This document shows positions 22,622 through 34,441 of a stretch of DNA of 64,000 nt, piece by piece (position 1 is the first letter of the stretch; each line of letters begins with the position of its first letter). A program made the translations under genes and the position numbers. The notes under the pieces were generated by a model. The model did not search any database. It was not told the DNA's origin and was given only the letters and a program-made list of their open reading frames with translations. Source of the stretch: Capsicum annuum (taxonomy: Eukaryota; Streptophyta; Magnoliopsida; Solanales; Solanaceae); contig NW_025892772.1 of assembly GCF_002878395.1 (NCBI RefSeq), positions 16,613-80,612 of the forward strand. Reading direction: 5' to 3'.

Positions 22622-24533
22622 TCCTTCAACTAAGCTATACATGCAACATTATCTGCATATAATGTAGTTGGAATATCCTTGTTCAAAGAAAATCCAAACA
22701 TTTCTAAAACATGTTGAGTCATTGATCTCAACGAAATATACTCCCCGCACTCTTCATGAATGACAATTATTTTTGCATGATTTGAAGAAGTTGCAAATGT
22801 TTGCTTCATTGAATGCCATGATATAGCCGGGCCACCATATATAAAAAAATAGCCCCTCTGATATCGAGCCTTATGTGGATTAGATAAGTATCCCGTATCT
22901 GCATAACTAATCACTTCTGACTTGAATTCTTTAGAATAAAATAACCCCAAGTCAATAGTTTCTCAAAGATATCTGAATATATATTTGAAACCATTCCAAT
23001 ATCTTTTTATTGGAGAAGAGTTGAATCTCGTCAATAAACTTACCGTAAAATAAATATTTGATCGAGTATTATTGATAAGATAAATTAGTGTCCCGATTGC
23101 ACTAAGATATGAAATTTCACTACCAAGAAGCTCTTCATCATTTTCTTGAGGTTGAAATGGATCTTTAATTATATCAAGTGATCTCACAATCATTGGGGGT
23201 ACTCAATGGATGTAATTTATCCATGTAAAATCGCTTTAAAATTTGTAGAGTGTATGTTGATTGATGGATAAATTTCATTTGGCAAATGTTCAATTTGTAG
23301 ACGGGGGTAAAATTTTGTCTTTCTCAGATCTTTTATTTCAACTTCTTTCTTCAAACACTCTACAACTTTTGAAAGCTCTTTAGGAGTGCCAATGATATTT
23401 AAGTCATCAATTATACAACCATTATAGCAAATTCATATCTAGTCTTTCTTATAAAAATACAAGGACAAATAGGGTCATTCTTGTACCCCTCCTTTAGCAA
23501 ATATTCGTTAAGACAATTGTACCATATCTATCTTGATTGTTTCAATCTCATATAAGAATTTTTGAACTTTATTGAACAATTTTCTTGCAAAATTTTATAT
23601 ACTTCAGGCACTTTGAGTACTTCTAGGATTTTCATAAAAATATCATTATCCAATAAGCCTTACAAATAGGCTGGACAATATTAATTAGGCGCATATCAAC
23701 CTTTTCACGAACTGCCAAATTTATTATATATCTGAATGTAATTCCATCCATCACAGGAAAATATGTCTCTGCATAGTCAATACCAGGCCTATGTCTCTGC
23801 ATAGTCAATACCAGGCCTTTGCGAAAAATCTTGTGGCACAAATCGTGCTTTATATCTTACAACTTCATTTTTTTATTTTATTTTTGTATAAAAATCTATT
23901 TGTCCCCAACTGTCTTGACACTTTCAAGTGTTCGTGAAGTCAATTCTTCTTGAATTGCATCATTTCATTTTGGTCAATCGTTTATCTGTCTACATTCATT
24001 GACAAATTTTATTCTAAATTCTCATCTTATTGAATTATTTCAATAGCAACATTATAAGCAAAAATAGTGTCAACCCCAATATTATTTCTATTGCACATGC
24101 TTCTCGTTGAGGCATAACTTATTGAGATTTTTTCATTCTCATTATTTTCAGGTATTTGAACTTCCTCAATGGTCTTATCATTTGTTACGTCTTGAGGCTC
24201 TTTTTGAGAAATTATCACCATATCATGATCATTTATTTCTTTTTTTTTTCAATGATTTTATCCTTGAAATTAATTGGTCTACCACATTTTAAACGTGGCC
24301 TAGACTCATTCGCATTAACCTCTTGTCCTAACAGAACATCAACTTGAAATAGAGCATTTGAAATTGGAATATAAGATTTAGTAACCCTTTAAAGGTTAGT
24401 AAATACATCTGGCAGCTGATTTGGAATATTTTGTAAGTTAATCATCTTTTGAATCTCTTGCTCACATTGATTTGTTCGAGGATCTAAATGAGATAGTGAT
24501 AATGTATTCCAATCTATCTCATATTTCAGTTGC
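22622..24533 (-). pseudogene. Old Copia RT/RNase H remnants
   Basis: Read on the minus strand: EIDWNTLSLSHLDPRTNQCE near 24520 (linker typical of this Copia group), RPGIDYAETYFPVMD of reverse transcriptase near 23780, then GSEISYLSAIGTLIYLINNTRSNIYFTVSL (shown here only in part; 23130-23040) and RNase H pieces AISWHSMKQ and TTLYADNVACIA near 22650. The YVDD region is unreadable. Many stops and frameshifts, one caused by a 28-bp tandem duplication at 23763-23818. Confidence 0.85.
23763..23818. repeat. Perfect 28-bp tandem duplication inside Copia RT
   Basis: 23763-23790 and 23791-23818 are identical. The length is not a multiple of three, so it shifts the RT frame just before RPGIDYAETY. Confidence 0.95.
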
Positions 24534-24538
24534 TTATG

Positions 24539-24710
24539 TGTAACTCTTGGAAGGTACCCCCTGGATATCACACGGTTCTTAAGACTCGAATAGCCCAAGA
24601 ATGAAAGATTATCCTTGCTCAAATCCCGTATACCTGATTACTTTTGATTCTTGAATTGAAGTTTTGGGGATTTGGACTTGGAGATCAAAAGCCCCAATTT
24701 CTTTCCTTAG
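24539..24710 (-). repeat. Chromovirus 3' LTR, terminal piece
   Basis: 24590-24710 matches the 5' LTR region around 36361-36480 (AAGAATGAAA, ATTATCC, TGATTA, GGACTTGGAGAT). It is cut at TTTCCTTAG, where the nested Gypsy element begins. About 355 bp of LTR present in the other copy are missing here. Confidence 0.82.
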
Positions 24711-25080
24711 TGTAGGACTTAGAAAAGCTATTGTAGTGTAGGTCTAGGAGAATACATTGAAACTAGGGTTAGCTTGAGTGTGTATTCACTTGAGTTCACA
24801 TTTTGGCAAGAAAGGTGGGTGCTTGAGGAGTTGATCTCTTTGTGTCCACCTAAGAGTGTGGTTATCCTTCATTGGTGTTGTGTGTCTTGGTGTTTGATAC
24901 ACACCTTGGTGCTATTCATTAGTGTGAGTGTATGTCTTACTTCTATCTATACGTTTTATGCAATTTCTCTTATTTTGTGTTCAATCCGTGTGTTGTTAGT
25001 TTGAATTCGTGTGTTCTCTTCTTCTTCTTCTTCTCTTTTTTAGTTGCTGATTTTTGGTTTAGTAATTTAGTATTGTATCA
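24711..25080 (+). repeat. 5' LTR of the nonautonomous Gypsy, 5'-truncated
   Basis: Matches 29809-30177. It ends TTGTATCA. The first 320 bp or so, including the TATA-like region, are missing. Confidence 0.88.
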
Positions 25081-25082
25081 TT

Positions 25083-25092
25083 TGGTATCAGA
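25083..25092 (+). promoter_or_regulatory. Primer-binding site
   Basis: TGGTATCAGA two bases after the LTR matches the start of the tRNA-iMet complementary site; the rest (TCCATG) departs from it. Confidence 0.75.
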
Positions 25093-26257
25093 TCCATGTG
25101 TTAGAGTTGTTCCCACAACTCGTCTTGGATCTAAGAAAATCTCCACAAAAAAAAGAGTCTAGAGTCAAGAAAAATCACAAAAAAGTAGTATCTTGTGTTG
25201 AAGTTATATATCCAAAAGTTGCAAGTTAGATCTACACATTTTTGCTTTGTTTTGTTGTTTTCTAGTGCTAGATCCTTGTTCCCTAGCACTTAAAGAGTCT
25301 AGATCTAAGTTTGGAATAAGATTTAGTTGTTTTTGAGCTAGATCTACCATTGTTGTAACGTGTTTGAAGCTTTTGGAGGTGGGATCCGTGTGGTCTTGTG
25401 ATATTTGGGACGTTTTGTGCTTGATTTTGTGTTGATTGTGCTTGGCTTGATAAAGAAAACCTACATCTAAAAGAAAAATTAAAATTAGGGTTCATTTGCA
25501 TATTGGTCAAACCTTGGTCAACTCTTGAATATTCATCTTTTTCATCCATCATCTTCAAATCTTGTTGAAGAAGAATATTCATGTAGCTTGTTTGATCCAA
25601 AAAAGGGGAAGGAAAGAGAGAATACTAATTGTTTGTACAAGATTATTCCCTAGCATATTTTAAGTCTTCCAAAAAAGAAGAGGGGACAAGGGAACATCAA
25701 AGTACAATTGAAAGAACAATTGATTTTGAATCCATTTGAAGCTCAAAAAGGCTCCAAACTTGTATATTTTCCCCTCAAAACCGATTCTCTTCTTTCCCTA
25801 AGTGTTGTTTCGCCGAGACATGAATTTGAGAATTGAAATTTTTTAAAAATGACATCCAATCACAAGTTACCACGTCATCACTTTTAGGAACAACCAAATT
25901 GAGTTCTAGTTTCTTTTGTGTTGATTCTATCACTAATTAACAAACCAGTAACTACCTACTAGGTTGATAATTAGTTTAGAGTCCATTTGTTTCATGTCAT
26001 CGTTGTTTGTGTTCTTTTCTCATTTGTAATTTGTTGGTTTAAGTCTGTAAGCAATTTTCTTTGAGTCATATCAAACGAAAATCTATTCCTGGCCAAAGTA
26101 GAATCATCCTTCACTCACTTGCCAAGTACATGCAAAAGTATCAACACTTATGAGACCAAATATGAGGTAAGAATCGAGTGTGAGAGTGGTGAGGATTATT
26201 GGACTAACTTGTTTGTTCATTTTGTAGTTTTTTCTTGTTTTGTTAGGTACTCTTGAG
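25093..26257 (+). other. Leader of the nonautonomous Gypsy
   Basis: 1.2 kb between primer site and Gag start with no open frame of note. Confidence 0.55.
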
Positions 26258-28093
26258 ATGGAACCCGAGGGTACCACATCTCAACCTTTGGGAAATAATG
26301 TTAGTGGGGTCATATTGGCTTGTCTTGAGGCTTTGTATCATGATATGGCTAGGATGCACACGGGTTTGGAAGAAGTGAAGGGTGATTTGGGATCACTGAA
26401 AGGTGAGGTATCCACCATGAGTGGAAGGATTGATTATGTTGAAAGTCGAAGGAACTTACGACTTTCTATTCCCTATCTCTACTATACATCTTCTAGTGTT
26501 CAAGCCAACAACTCCTCAATGACCATGACACCCGAAACCCTCCTCCAAATGCTTTACCCTCCACAACCTCCAAAAAACCAAGTCCAAACAACCACAAATC
26601 AAAACCTATAAAGACCCTTATACCCTCAAATGAACCAAGTCCAACAAGAGGGACTTGGACACCAAACTCCACCACCAAACCCGAACCATCAACTCCCAAA
26701 TCCACTTGACCATAGATCAATCCCTCCACAAAACCAAGTACCTCCATAAAATGCTAACTACCAAATTCCAAATCCATTTTAACGAAGACCTTACCCTTTA
26801 CAAAACCCAATTCCTCAAATCCAAGTACCAAATAACCAAAGACCTTACCCTCCTCCTCAAATGCCACAAAGCCAAAACCAACCTATTCATATTAAAGACT
26901 ATGGTAGAGTGGAACAAGAGGGTTATGATGTTCTTAATGATGATTATTTGATTGAGTAAGAAACAAGGTCTAGAAATGGTCAAAAAATACCTCAAGGTAG
27001 AAACAGAGGGCATGAAGAAAGGCAAGGAAACCGAGAGGTGGGTATTAATTCAATCAAGGTTGGCATTCCAATTTTCAAAGGTGAGAGTGATCTGGAAATG
27101 TATCTTTCTTGGGAATCTTCTTGTGAAAAGCTTTTTCAAGTGAATGATCTTTATGAGAAAACGAAAAGTTGCTATGCTATTGCTCACTTTAAGGGGTATG
27201 CAAACACTTGGTGGGATTACACCAAAAGGTTTGGTAATATGTTGATTGATGGCCAACCACCTCCTTGGGAGATATTGAAGAGACTTATAAGAGAGAGGTA
27301 TATCCCAGAACATTATAGACATGAGCTTCTTTCCAAGCTTTACAACTTGAGGCAAGGGAGCAAGAGTGTTATAGAGTACTATGATGAATTTCAACAACTA
27401 ATTTTAAAGCTTGATCATTGGGGTGAACAAGTCCAACATGATGTCATACGCTTCAATGTTGGTTTGAATAGGGACATATACCCCTGTTGGACTCTCCATA
27501 AGTTTGAAACAATTGATAGTATCTTTTAAGCAGCTATGGAAATTGAAAGGGAGAGTAAAGAGAAGTCGGCCTACAAGCTCAAAATTCAACAAGGTCCCTA
27601 GGGTTTGAACAAGAAACAAGAGGTAACTCAATCTTCTTTGGGGTGGAACAAGGACAAATTTCCTTCATCTCAAGCTCCACAAATCGTGATCAAGGTTGCC
27701 TAACACAACCCTCCAAGAAACAAAGGTAAACCTGTTTCTACTTCTCATTCTAAAGGCCTACAATGCTTCAATTGTCAAGTTTGGGGTCATAGGTCAAGTA
27801 AGTTCCCTAACTGACATAATGTGATTCTAAGGGATGGGAAGTTATAATATCTTGGGGAATAAGTGGAGTTGGAAACCAAGGGGAATGATAAAAACTCTCA
27901 AGATGGAGAGTGTGTAGAACCTGAAACTCAAAGGGAGAAAAGCGAGGAAGATGTCTTGCCTTGTGAGGGTGAATGTGATATTCCTAATTATGTGATGAGA
28001 AGGACCATGTTTAGTAAGGCCTTGGATGATTCAATTCAAAGAGAAACATCTTTCACACCAAGTGCCTTATTAAAGGGGGTGTATGTTCAATGA
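26258..28093 (+). pseudogene. Gypsy Gag, single frame with stops
   Basis: Begins at ATG 26258 (MEPEGTTSQPLG). One frame is kept to 28093. Domains: N-terminal heptad-like stretch (MARMHTGLEEVKGDLGSLKG), a long proline/glutamine-rich linker (26540-26900), the Gag core from about 27040 (VGIPIFKGESDLEMYLSWES, YANTWWDYTKRF, RERYIPEHYRHELLSKLYNL), then a knuckle CFNCQVWGHRSSKF near 27768 whose last cysteine is phenylalanine. In-frame stops include 26609, 26957 and 27527. After the knuckle comes an acidic, glutamate-rich tail. Confidence 0.85.
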
Positions 28094-28725
28094 TTATATA
28101 TAGTGGGAGTTGTGTTAACATTGCTAGTGTCACCATAGTTGACAACTTGAAACTACCCATAACCCCTCACCCAAATTCGTATAAGCTTCAATGGTTAACT
28201 GATTGTGGTGAATTGAAGGTGACTCGATAATGCTTGATTTGGTTCCAAGTGGGAAATTACAAGGATGAAGTGTTGTGTAATGTACTCCCTATGAAAGCAT
28301 ACCACATATTATTAGGAAGACCTTGGGAATTTGATAAATCCACTAAGCATGATAGAAGGTCTAATAGATACACCCTTGAGCATGGTGGTCAAAAGTTTAC
28401 TCTTGTCCCTCTTCCACCATCAAGTGTGAATGAAATCCATGAGAAATCCAAGGTGTTGAAGAAGAAAGGAAAAAATGAAAGGAAAAGGAAATCCTCGGGT
28501 AGTGAAGAAGAAAAGGGGAAGAAACATGTGTTTGTAGGACTTGCCCACAAAGAATATTTGATATTCACTAACCCAAATGCTAACACTTTTCCTAGACTTT
28601 ATTCTTCTTATGTGCAGGTAAAAAATGATAAATTTTCAAAGGAGAATCCAAAAAAATCCCTTCTAGACATGTTGGTATTCCAATGGCACTCTTGGCAAAA
28701 ATGCAAAGCAAGTGGGCTGCCCTAG
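28094..28725 (+). pseudogene. Gypsy protease region with lost catalytic aspartate
   Basis: In a different frame from Gag: IIYSGSCVNIAS at about 28091-28125, where the family has IDSGSC; the active-site aspartate is tyrosine. Then LCNVLPMKAYHILLGRPWEF (28273-28332), the conserved second half of the retropepsin-like domain in Gypsy elements of this type. A stop lies at about 28228. A lysine-rich tail (KKKGKNERKRKSSG) follows to the stop at 28725. No RT begins after it, where autonomous relatives would have one. Confidence 0.78.
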
Positions 28726-28847
28726 TACAAACTGAGGTGACTATGGTACACTCTACACTCCCTTAAGTTTAAAATGTTATGATGTGGCTATTAGTATCCA
28801 TGGTGATATGTAGAGAAGCATGAATCTTCGTTGGTTGTACTCTTGTT

Positions 28848-29408
28848 GTGTGCAATGCTCAAGTTGCTTTTAAGGATGGTTCAATACTTGATGATGTGAA
28901 TGGTGTGATTACAAATCCTCAATTTAGGGCTTATTCTTATAATGTTGATCATGATATGGTACTTGACCCTTTGAACTTATGTGATGAAAACCGTTGCACT
29001 AGTCTTGTTCATGATGATTATGGGTTCGGTAAAGTTGTGAATAAAGGTGTGTTTGTTCCTAGGAGAGGATTTTTAGGTCATAACCCTTTTGTCTTGAATG
29101 ATATATTTCTCTTAAGGGTGATTATTTTGGGTAATTTTGAGCATGATTGTCTAGAAAAAGGAATGACTAACCTCGGCTTAGATCCTTGTCTATTTCTTCC
29201 ATTTGATCCCGGTATACAATTTGGGTGGGGAAGGTTCATCCTCAAATTGCATACCTTTTTCCTTGATGTCTCTCTTAACAATGTTCTTTGTGATGCTTGT
29301 AGTAAATGTTTCATGATTATATCAAAGGATTATTGGTTGTATTCCAAGAGTGTACCTCCTTGGTGTGATTATATAATTATGGTACTAATGCTAACCCTCA
29401 AACTATGA
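28848..29408 (+). CDS. Unrecognised 186-codon open frame of the nonautonomous Gypsy
   Basis: An uninterrupted frame occupies the position between protease and 3' LTR where pol or an env-like gene would lie. Visible parts: NAQVAFKDGSILDDVNGVIT, NLCDENRCTSLVHDDYGFGK, VPRRGFLGHNPFVLND, then a cysteine/aromatic-rich C-terminal half (LCDACSKCFMIISKDYWLYS, PPWCDYIIMV). It has no ATG near its left end (GTG only); the first internal ATG is at MVLDPLN. I do not recognise a domain. It stays open in an element whose gag has several stops, which may be chance or recent loss. Confidence 0.45.
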   Translation: MCNAQVAFKDGSILDDVNGVITNPQFRAYSYNVDHDMVLDPLNLCDENRCTSLVHDDYGFGKVVNKGVFVPRRGFLGHNPFVLNDIFLLRVIILGNFEHDCLEKGMTNLGLDPCLFLPFDPGIQFGWGRFILKLHTFFLDVSLNNVLCDACSKCFMIISKDYWLYSKSVPPWCDYIIMVLMLTLKL

Positions 29409-29487
29409 GGATTGCGTGCTTATTTTCCTTCTCTTTAGTTTTTCAAGGTGTAAATTTGAGGTCAAATTCCTTTCAAGATGGAGAGAA

Positions 29488-30177
29488 TGATACAAGCCTA
29501 AAGAGCACAAGGATTACAAGGACTTGTCAAAGGTTCAATCTTCGGATTGTGCAAGTGATTGAGGACCTTTTGGAGCCTTTTCAAAGCCTTGTCCAAGTGA
29601 AGAGATGAAAAGGGTTTTTACACTCAAGGGACTCCTCTCATTAAGGGAATTAAGGAATTTCTACACTCCAAGTTACACTCAAGGGGCACCTCTCATTAAG
29701 GGAAAATGAGTCATTGTTATGTAATAGTATAAATAGACATTTTAGCTTCTATTTCATTAGTTTTGATGAATTGATTGAGTGATACTCAAATTGTATTTTT
29801 TTCCTTAGTGTAGGGCTTGGAAAAGCTATTGTAGTGTAGGTCTTGGAAAAGACATTGAAACTAGGGTTAGCTTGAGTATGGATTCACTTGAGTTGACATT
29901 TTAGCAAGAAAGTGGGGTCTTGAGGAGTTGATCCCTTTGTGTACACCTAAGAGTGTGGAGTTATCCTTCATTGGTATTGTGTGTCTTGGTGTTTGATACA
30001 CACTTTGGTGCTATTCATTGGTGTGGGTGTATGTCTCACTATATATCTTTATGTTTTCTGCAATTTTTCTTGTTTTGTGTTCAATCCGTGTGTTGTTAGT
30101 TTGAATCTGTGTGTTCTCATCTTCTTCTTCTCTTCTTTAGTTGCTGATTTTTGGTTTAGTATCTTAGTCTTGTATTA
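29488..30177 (+). repeat. 3' LTR of the nonautonomous Gypsy
   Basis: Starts TGATACAAGCC after the purine tract AAGATGGAGAGAA (29475-29487) and ends TTGTATTA. A TATAAATA box lies near 29731. 690 bp; the end matches the 5' copy. Confidence 0.75.
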
Positions 30178-30743
30178 ATAACTTTTAACCCCAATATCAG
30201 ATTAGGGCAAAATTGGTATTGTTGGAAAGCTAATTCAATTATATATCTGTTGGTAAGTATTGAGATTAAAAAAATCTTAGTATACCAAAAGTTATGCTCG
30301 TTTGAAACATACTATGGTTATGTGTTTCACACGAATTTGATCGCTAAGGGATATTTTGATTTGTTCACAATTTAGGAGCTATTTGAGGCCTTTATATATG
30401 TCTGAATCACTTATAAAACTAATCAAACATGATTTTTGATTTTTCTTCATGAACTTAAACATTTTTTCTAATAATCTCTTGAATTTTTGAGATGTTCTGT
30501 GGGTTCAGTCGTTATCAAGGCAGAAATTTGGGCACCTCTACTGGGCTCTCTACGAATGGAACTATATGACTCGTATAGTGTGCTTATGATTTGTTGGGTG
30601 ATAGTTTTGATCAAGGAAGAACCACAAGCAACTCTCACTAGTTTGACTATGATTTGATCCCTACGACTCATAATAATTCTTGACAACTTGACAAATAAGT
30701 CGTTGGCTGAGCAGTGATCTCCAGAAAAACTCAGGGTATTACA
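30178..30743 (-). repeat. Chromovirus 3' LTR, main piece
   Basis: Matches 36837-37397 of the 5' LTR. On the minus strand it begins TGTAATACCCTGAG. Next to it, AAAGAAGGAGATAA (minus strand) is the polypurine tract. Confidence 0.88.
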
Positions 30744-30943
30744 TTATCTCCTTCTTTGAATCATTTTTCCTCGAGTGAGAAATATCTGGGATGAGGAGTT
30801 TGGAAAAAACTAAAATTTCCACAATGAGCTGATAACTAAACTTATAACGGGTACATGTACTCAACGAATCAAGAACACATGATACGATATAAAAATAACT
30901 GGGTGGTCTGACAGAAAGAATTTGTCGAAGAGAAAAACAATTT

Positions 30944-33900
30944 ACCTCCAATAGGGACTGAATTTGAATAGAAGAGATGAGGGTACTTGGTCATCATGTC
31001 TGCCTCTGCTTCCCAAGTAGCTCCCTCAACTGACTGATTCCTCCAAAGGACTTTTACTGAAACCACGTCCTTATTTATTAGCCTTTGAACTTGTCGATCA
31101 AGAATTTTAACTGGGATTTCGTCATAGGACAAGCTATCCTTAGATCCAATACTTTCTCAGGGGACTACTAAGGATGGGTCCCCGATGAGCTTCTTCAGCA
31201 TCGAAACATGGAAAATTGGATGAGCGGTGGCTAATTCTGGTGGAAGAGCTAACTCATAAGCAACTTCTCTAACACACTTTACTATTTCTTAAGGACCAAT
31301 AAATCGGGGACTAAGCTTTCCCTTCTTCCCAAATCGCATTATCCCCTTTATGGGTGACACCTTCAAGAACACCCAATCACCTACTTCAAACTTTATTCTC
31401 TTCTCATCACATCTGTATATGATTTTTGGTGACTTTGAGCCATTATCAACCTCTCACAAATCAACTGGACTTTTTCATAGCTTTGAGAATAGAATCCATC
31501 CCAATCAAGGCTATTTCACTAACTTCGAACCAACCTATAGGTGATCGACATCTACGCCCGTACGATGCTTCAAACAGAGCTATCTGAATACTTGCATGAT
31601 AACTATTATTATAGGCAAACTCAACCAAAGGTAAATGATCATCCCAACTTTCCTTAAAGTCCTTCATACAAACTCTTAACATATCTTCCAATGTCTGAAT
31701 TGTACGCTCAGCCTAACCATTTGTCTGTGGATGAGAAGTCGTACTAAGCTTCACGTTCAAACGAAGGCCTCTCTGAAATGATTGCCAAAACTGGAACGTG
31801 AATTGTGTGCCTCTTTCTGAAATAATGGATAAGGGAATCCCATGGAGTCTTACTAATTCATAAATATATATCTTAGCATAATCTTCCACTGTATCTGAAG
31901 TCTTAATAGGTAAGAAATGAGCTGATTTGATCATTCGATCCATAATGACCCAAATTGAATCGTGCTGACATTTGGTGCGAGGAAGTCCAATAACAAAATA
32001 CATATTGATGACCTCCCAGTTCCAAGTAGGAATGCCAATATCCTGAAGTGTACCTCCTGGCCTTTGATGTTTAATCTTACCTGCTGACAATTGGGACACT
32101 TGGCTTCAAACTCTGTTATGTCCCTCTTAATCCCATTCCATCAATAAATTTCCTGCAAGTCATCGTATATCTTAGTAGCTCCAGGGTGAATCGAATACTT
32201 CAAACTATGAGCCTCTGCTAATATCCTTTCTCTCAACCTATCCACATTTATAACACACAACTATCCTTGATAACGAAGAACATAATCTCCCCCTTAGGAG
32301 AAAACCTCAACCCTTTGCTGCTGAACTGCATCCAATATCTGGCTAAGTATGGGATCACTACGCTACTTCTCCTTCACTTCCACCACTAAGGATGATTTTG
32401 AACCATTCTAGACCACTACTCCCCCATCATCCATATCAAGAAGACATACACCTAAACGAGTTAATCTATGCACTTCCTTGGCCAACTCCTGCTCTTTCTT
32501 CTTCACATGAGCTACACTACCCATAGACAACCTACTCAGCGCGTCTGCCACTACATTCGCCTTACTCGGATGGTAAAATAAATTCATCTCATAATCTTTT
32601 AACAACTCCACCTTCTCTGACGAAGATTTAACTTATTTTGTGTAAATACATACTGGATACTCTTATGATTTGTGAAAATTTCAACATACACACCATATAA
32701 GTAGTGCCTCCAAATCTTCATAGCAAACACAACAACCACTAACTCCAAATCATGGGTTGGATTAATATTTTCATGGTGCTTAAGCTGTCTAGAGGAGTAG
32801 GCTATTACCTTTCCATTTTGCATGAAACATAACCTAACACTACTCTGGAAGCATCATAGTACTCCACAAATTCGTCCAACCCCTCCGGCAAGGCTAACAC
32901 TAGAGCCAAAGTTGAGTCTATCCTTCAACTCTTGGAAAATTTTCTCACATTTATCTTACCATATAAGCCTCACCTTATTTTGAGTCAACTTAGTCAACGA
33001 TGTAGCTATTGAGGAAAAACCCTCAAGAAACCTCTTATAGTAACTGGCTAAACCCAGAAAGCTCAGAATATCAAATGGAATAATGGGTCTAGGCCAGTGC
33101 TTCACTTCATTAGTCTTCTGAGGGTCTACATAAATACCAGCTCCCCAAATAACATAACCCAAAAATGTAACCGAATCCAACCAAAATTTGCACTTACTAA
33201 ACTTTTCATAAAGCTGATGATCCTTAAGGGTCTGTAACACTGTTCTCAAATGGTCTGTGTGCTCCTCCCCATTTCAAGAATATACTAGTATGTCATCTAT
33301 GAAAACAATGACAAACATATCCAAGTACTGCTTGAAGACCCTGCTCATAAAATCGCTAAAGGCCGCAGGAGCATTTTTTAGTCCAAAAGACATAACCACA
33401 AACTCAAAATAACCATATCAGGTCCTGAAGATAGTCTTTGGGATGTTACATTCGCTGACCTTCAACTGGTGATACCCCGGCCTGAGATTAATTTTTGAAA
33501 ACCATCAGGAGCCTTAAAGTTGATCAAACAGATCGTTAATCCTAGGAATAGGGTACTTATTCTTGATGCTGACTTTGTTTAACTATTTGTAGTCTATACA
33601 CATTCTGAGTGTGCCATCATTCTTGTGCACAAATAGAACTGGAGCGCCCCCATAGGGAAACACTAGGTCTAATGAAACCTTTATCTAAGAGATCATTGAG
33701 TTTCTACTTCACTTCTTTAAGCTTGACCGGAGCCATATGATAAGGAGGTATGTAAATAGGTGGGGTATCCGAAAGTAGATCAATACTAAACTCTATCTCT
33801 CTATCGGGAGGTACCCCAGGTAGATCTTTAGGAAAAACCTATGAAAACTCATTGACTATATGGACTGACTGAATGGTTGGGGATTCAGACTCAGTATCTT

Positions 33901-34340
33901 TAACTCGAACTAAATAGTAGATACACCCTTTTGATATTAACCTTTTTCCTTAAGATAAGAAATGAAATGACCTTTGGGAGGCACCGAACTACCCTCCCAC
34001 TCAAAGACTGACTCATCAAGAAACTGAAACTTCACCACTAGGTGATATAGTTGATGGATGCATAGCACGAATGGATCCAACCCATGCCTAGAATAATATC
34101 AAAATTTATCAGCTCTAACTTCATTAAATCTGCTAAAGTGACCTTATGGAGGACGGTATTAAGATACTCCCTATAGACTCACCTCGCAATCACTAACTCA
34201 CCTACCGGAGTAGAGTCTAATAAGGGCTTAGAAATATTTTCATGACTTATGCCAAAATTTACAGCAACAAATGGGGTTAAATAAAAGAAATTTGATCCCG
34301 GGTCTAACAACACATAAACATCCAAGTGAAAGGCGTGAAA
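30944..34340 (-). pseudogene. Chromovirus Pol (protease to chromodomain), broken
   Basis: Read on the minus strand: protease LDPGSNFFYLTPF and FDIILGMGW (34310-34070); RT with FIDDILVYS near 33290, then SKCKFWLDSVTFLGYVI (about 33190); RNase [21 protein letters not shown] (32810); the spacer VVADALSRLSMG (32555); integrase zinc region and core WVIMDRMIKSAHFLPIKTS (31950), SIISERGTQF, SHPQTNG then stop, AERTIQTLEDM; and a chromodomain-like tail VSVKVLWRNQSVEGATWEAE (31050). The second catalytic aspartate of integrase is glutamate (SERGTQF; family SDRGTQF). Many stops and frameshifts. Confidence 0.92.
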
Positions 34341-34441
34341 CATACTAGTGACAACATCTGGAGAAATCTTTTGCTCCTGACGGGAAGGTAAAGAATAAAA
34401 CCAATTCTGATGATGACTGCCACGATACTAGATGATGCACC

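Larger units (their letters stand above)
24711..30177 (+). mobile_element. Nonautonomous Ty3/Gypsy-type element (gag-protease only)
   Basis: The 3' LTR is 29488-30177; the 5' LTR keeps only its last 370 bp (24711-25080). The interior has a tRNA-iMet-type primer site, a long Gag frame, a protease region, and an extra open frame, but no reverse transcriptase, RNase H or integrase over 4.4 kb. This is the layout of terminal-repeat elements with gag that depend on a partner for pol. The left border is a later deletion joint, so no left target duplication exists. It lies in the chromovirus 3' LTR and is younger than it. Confidence 0.82.

Noticed and set aside
24635..24710. Separate second chromovirus left of the gag-only Gypsy
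   Set aside because: The TTATG duplication at 24534 and the continuous Copia pol show it is the end of the same chromovirus 3' LTR.
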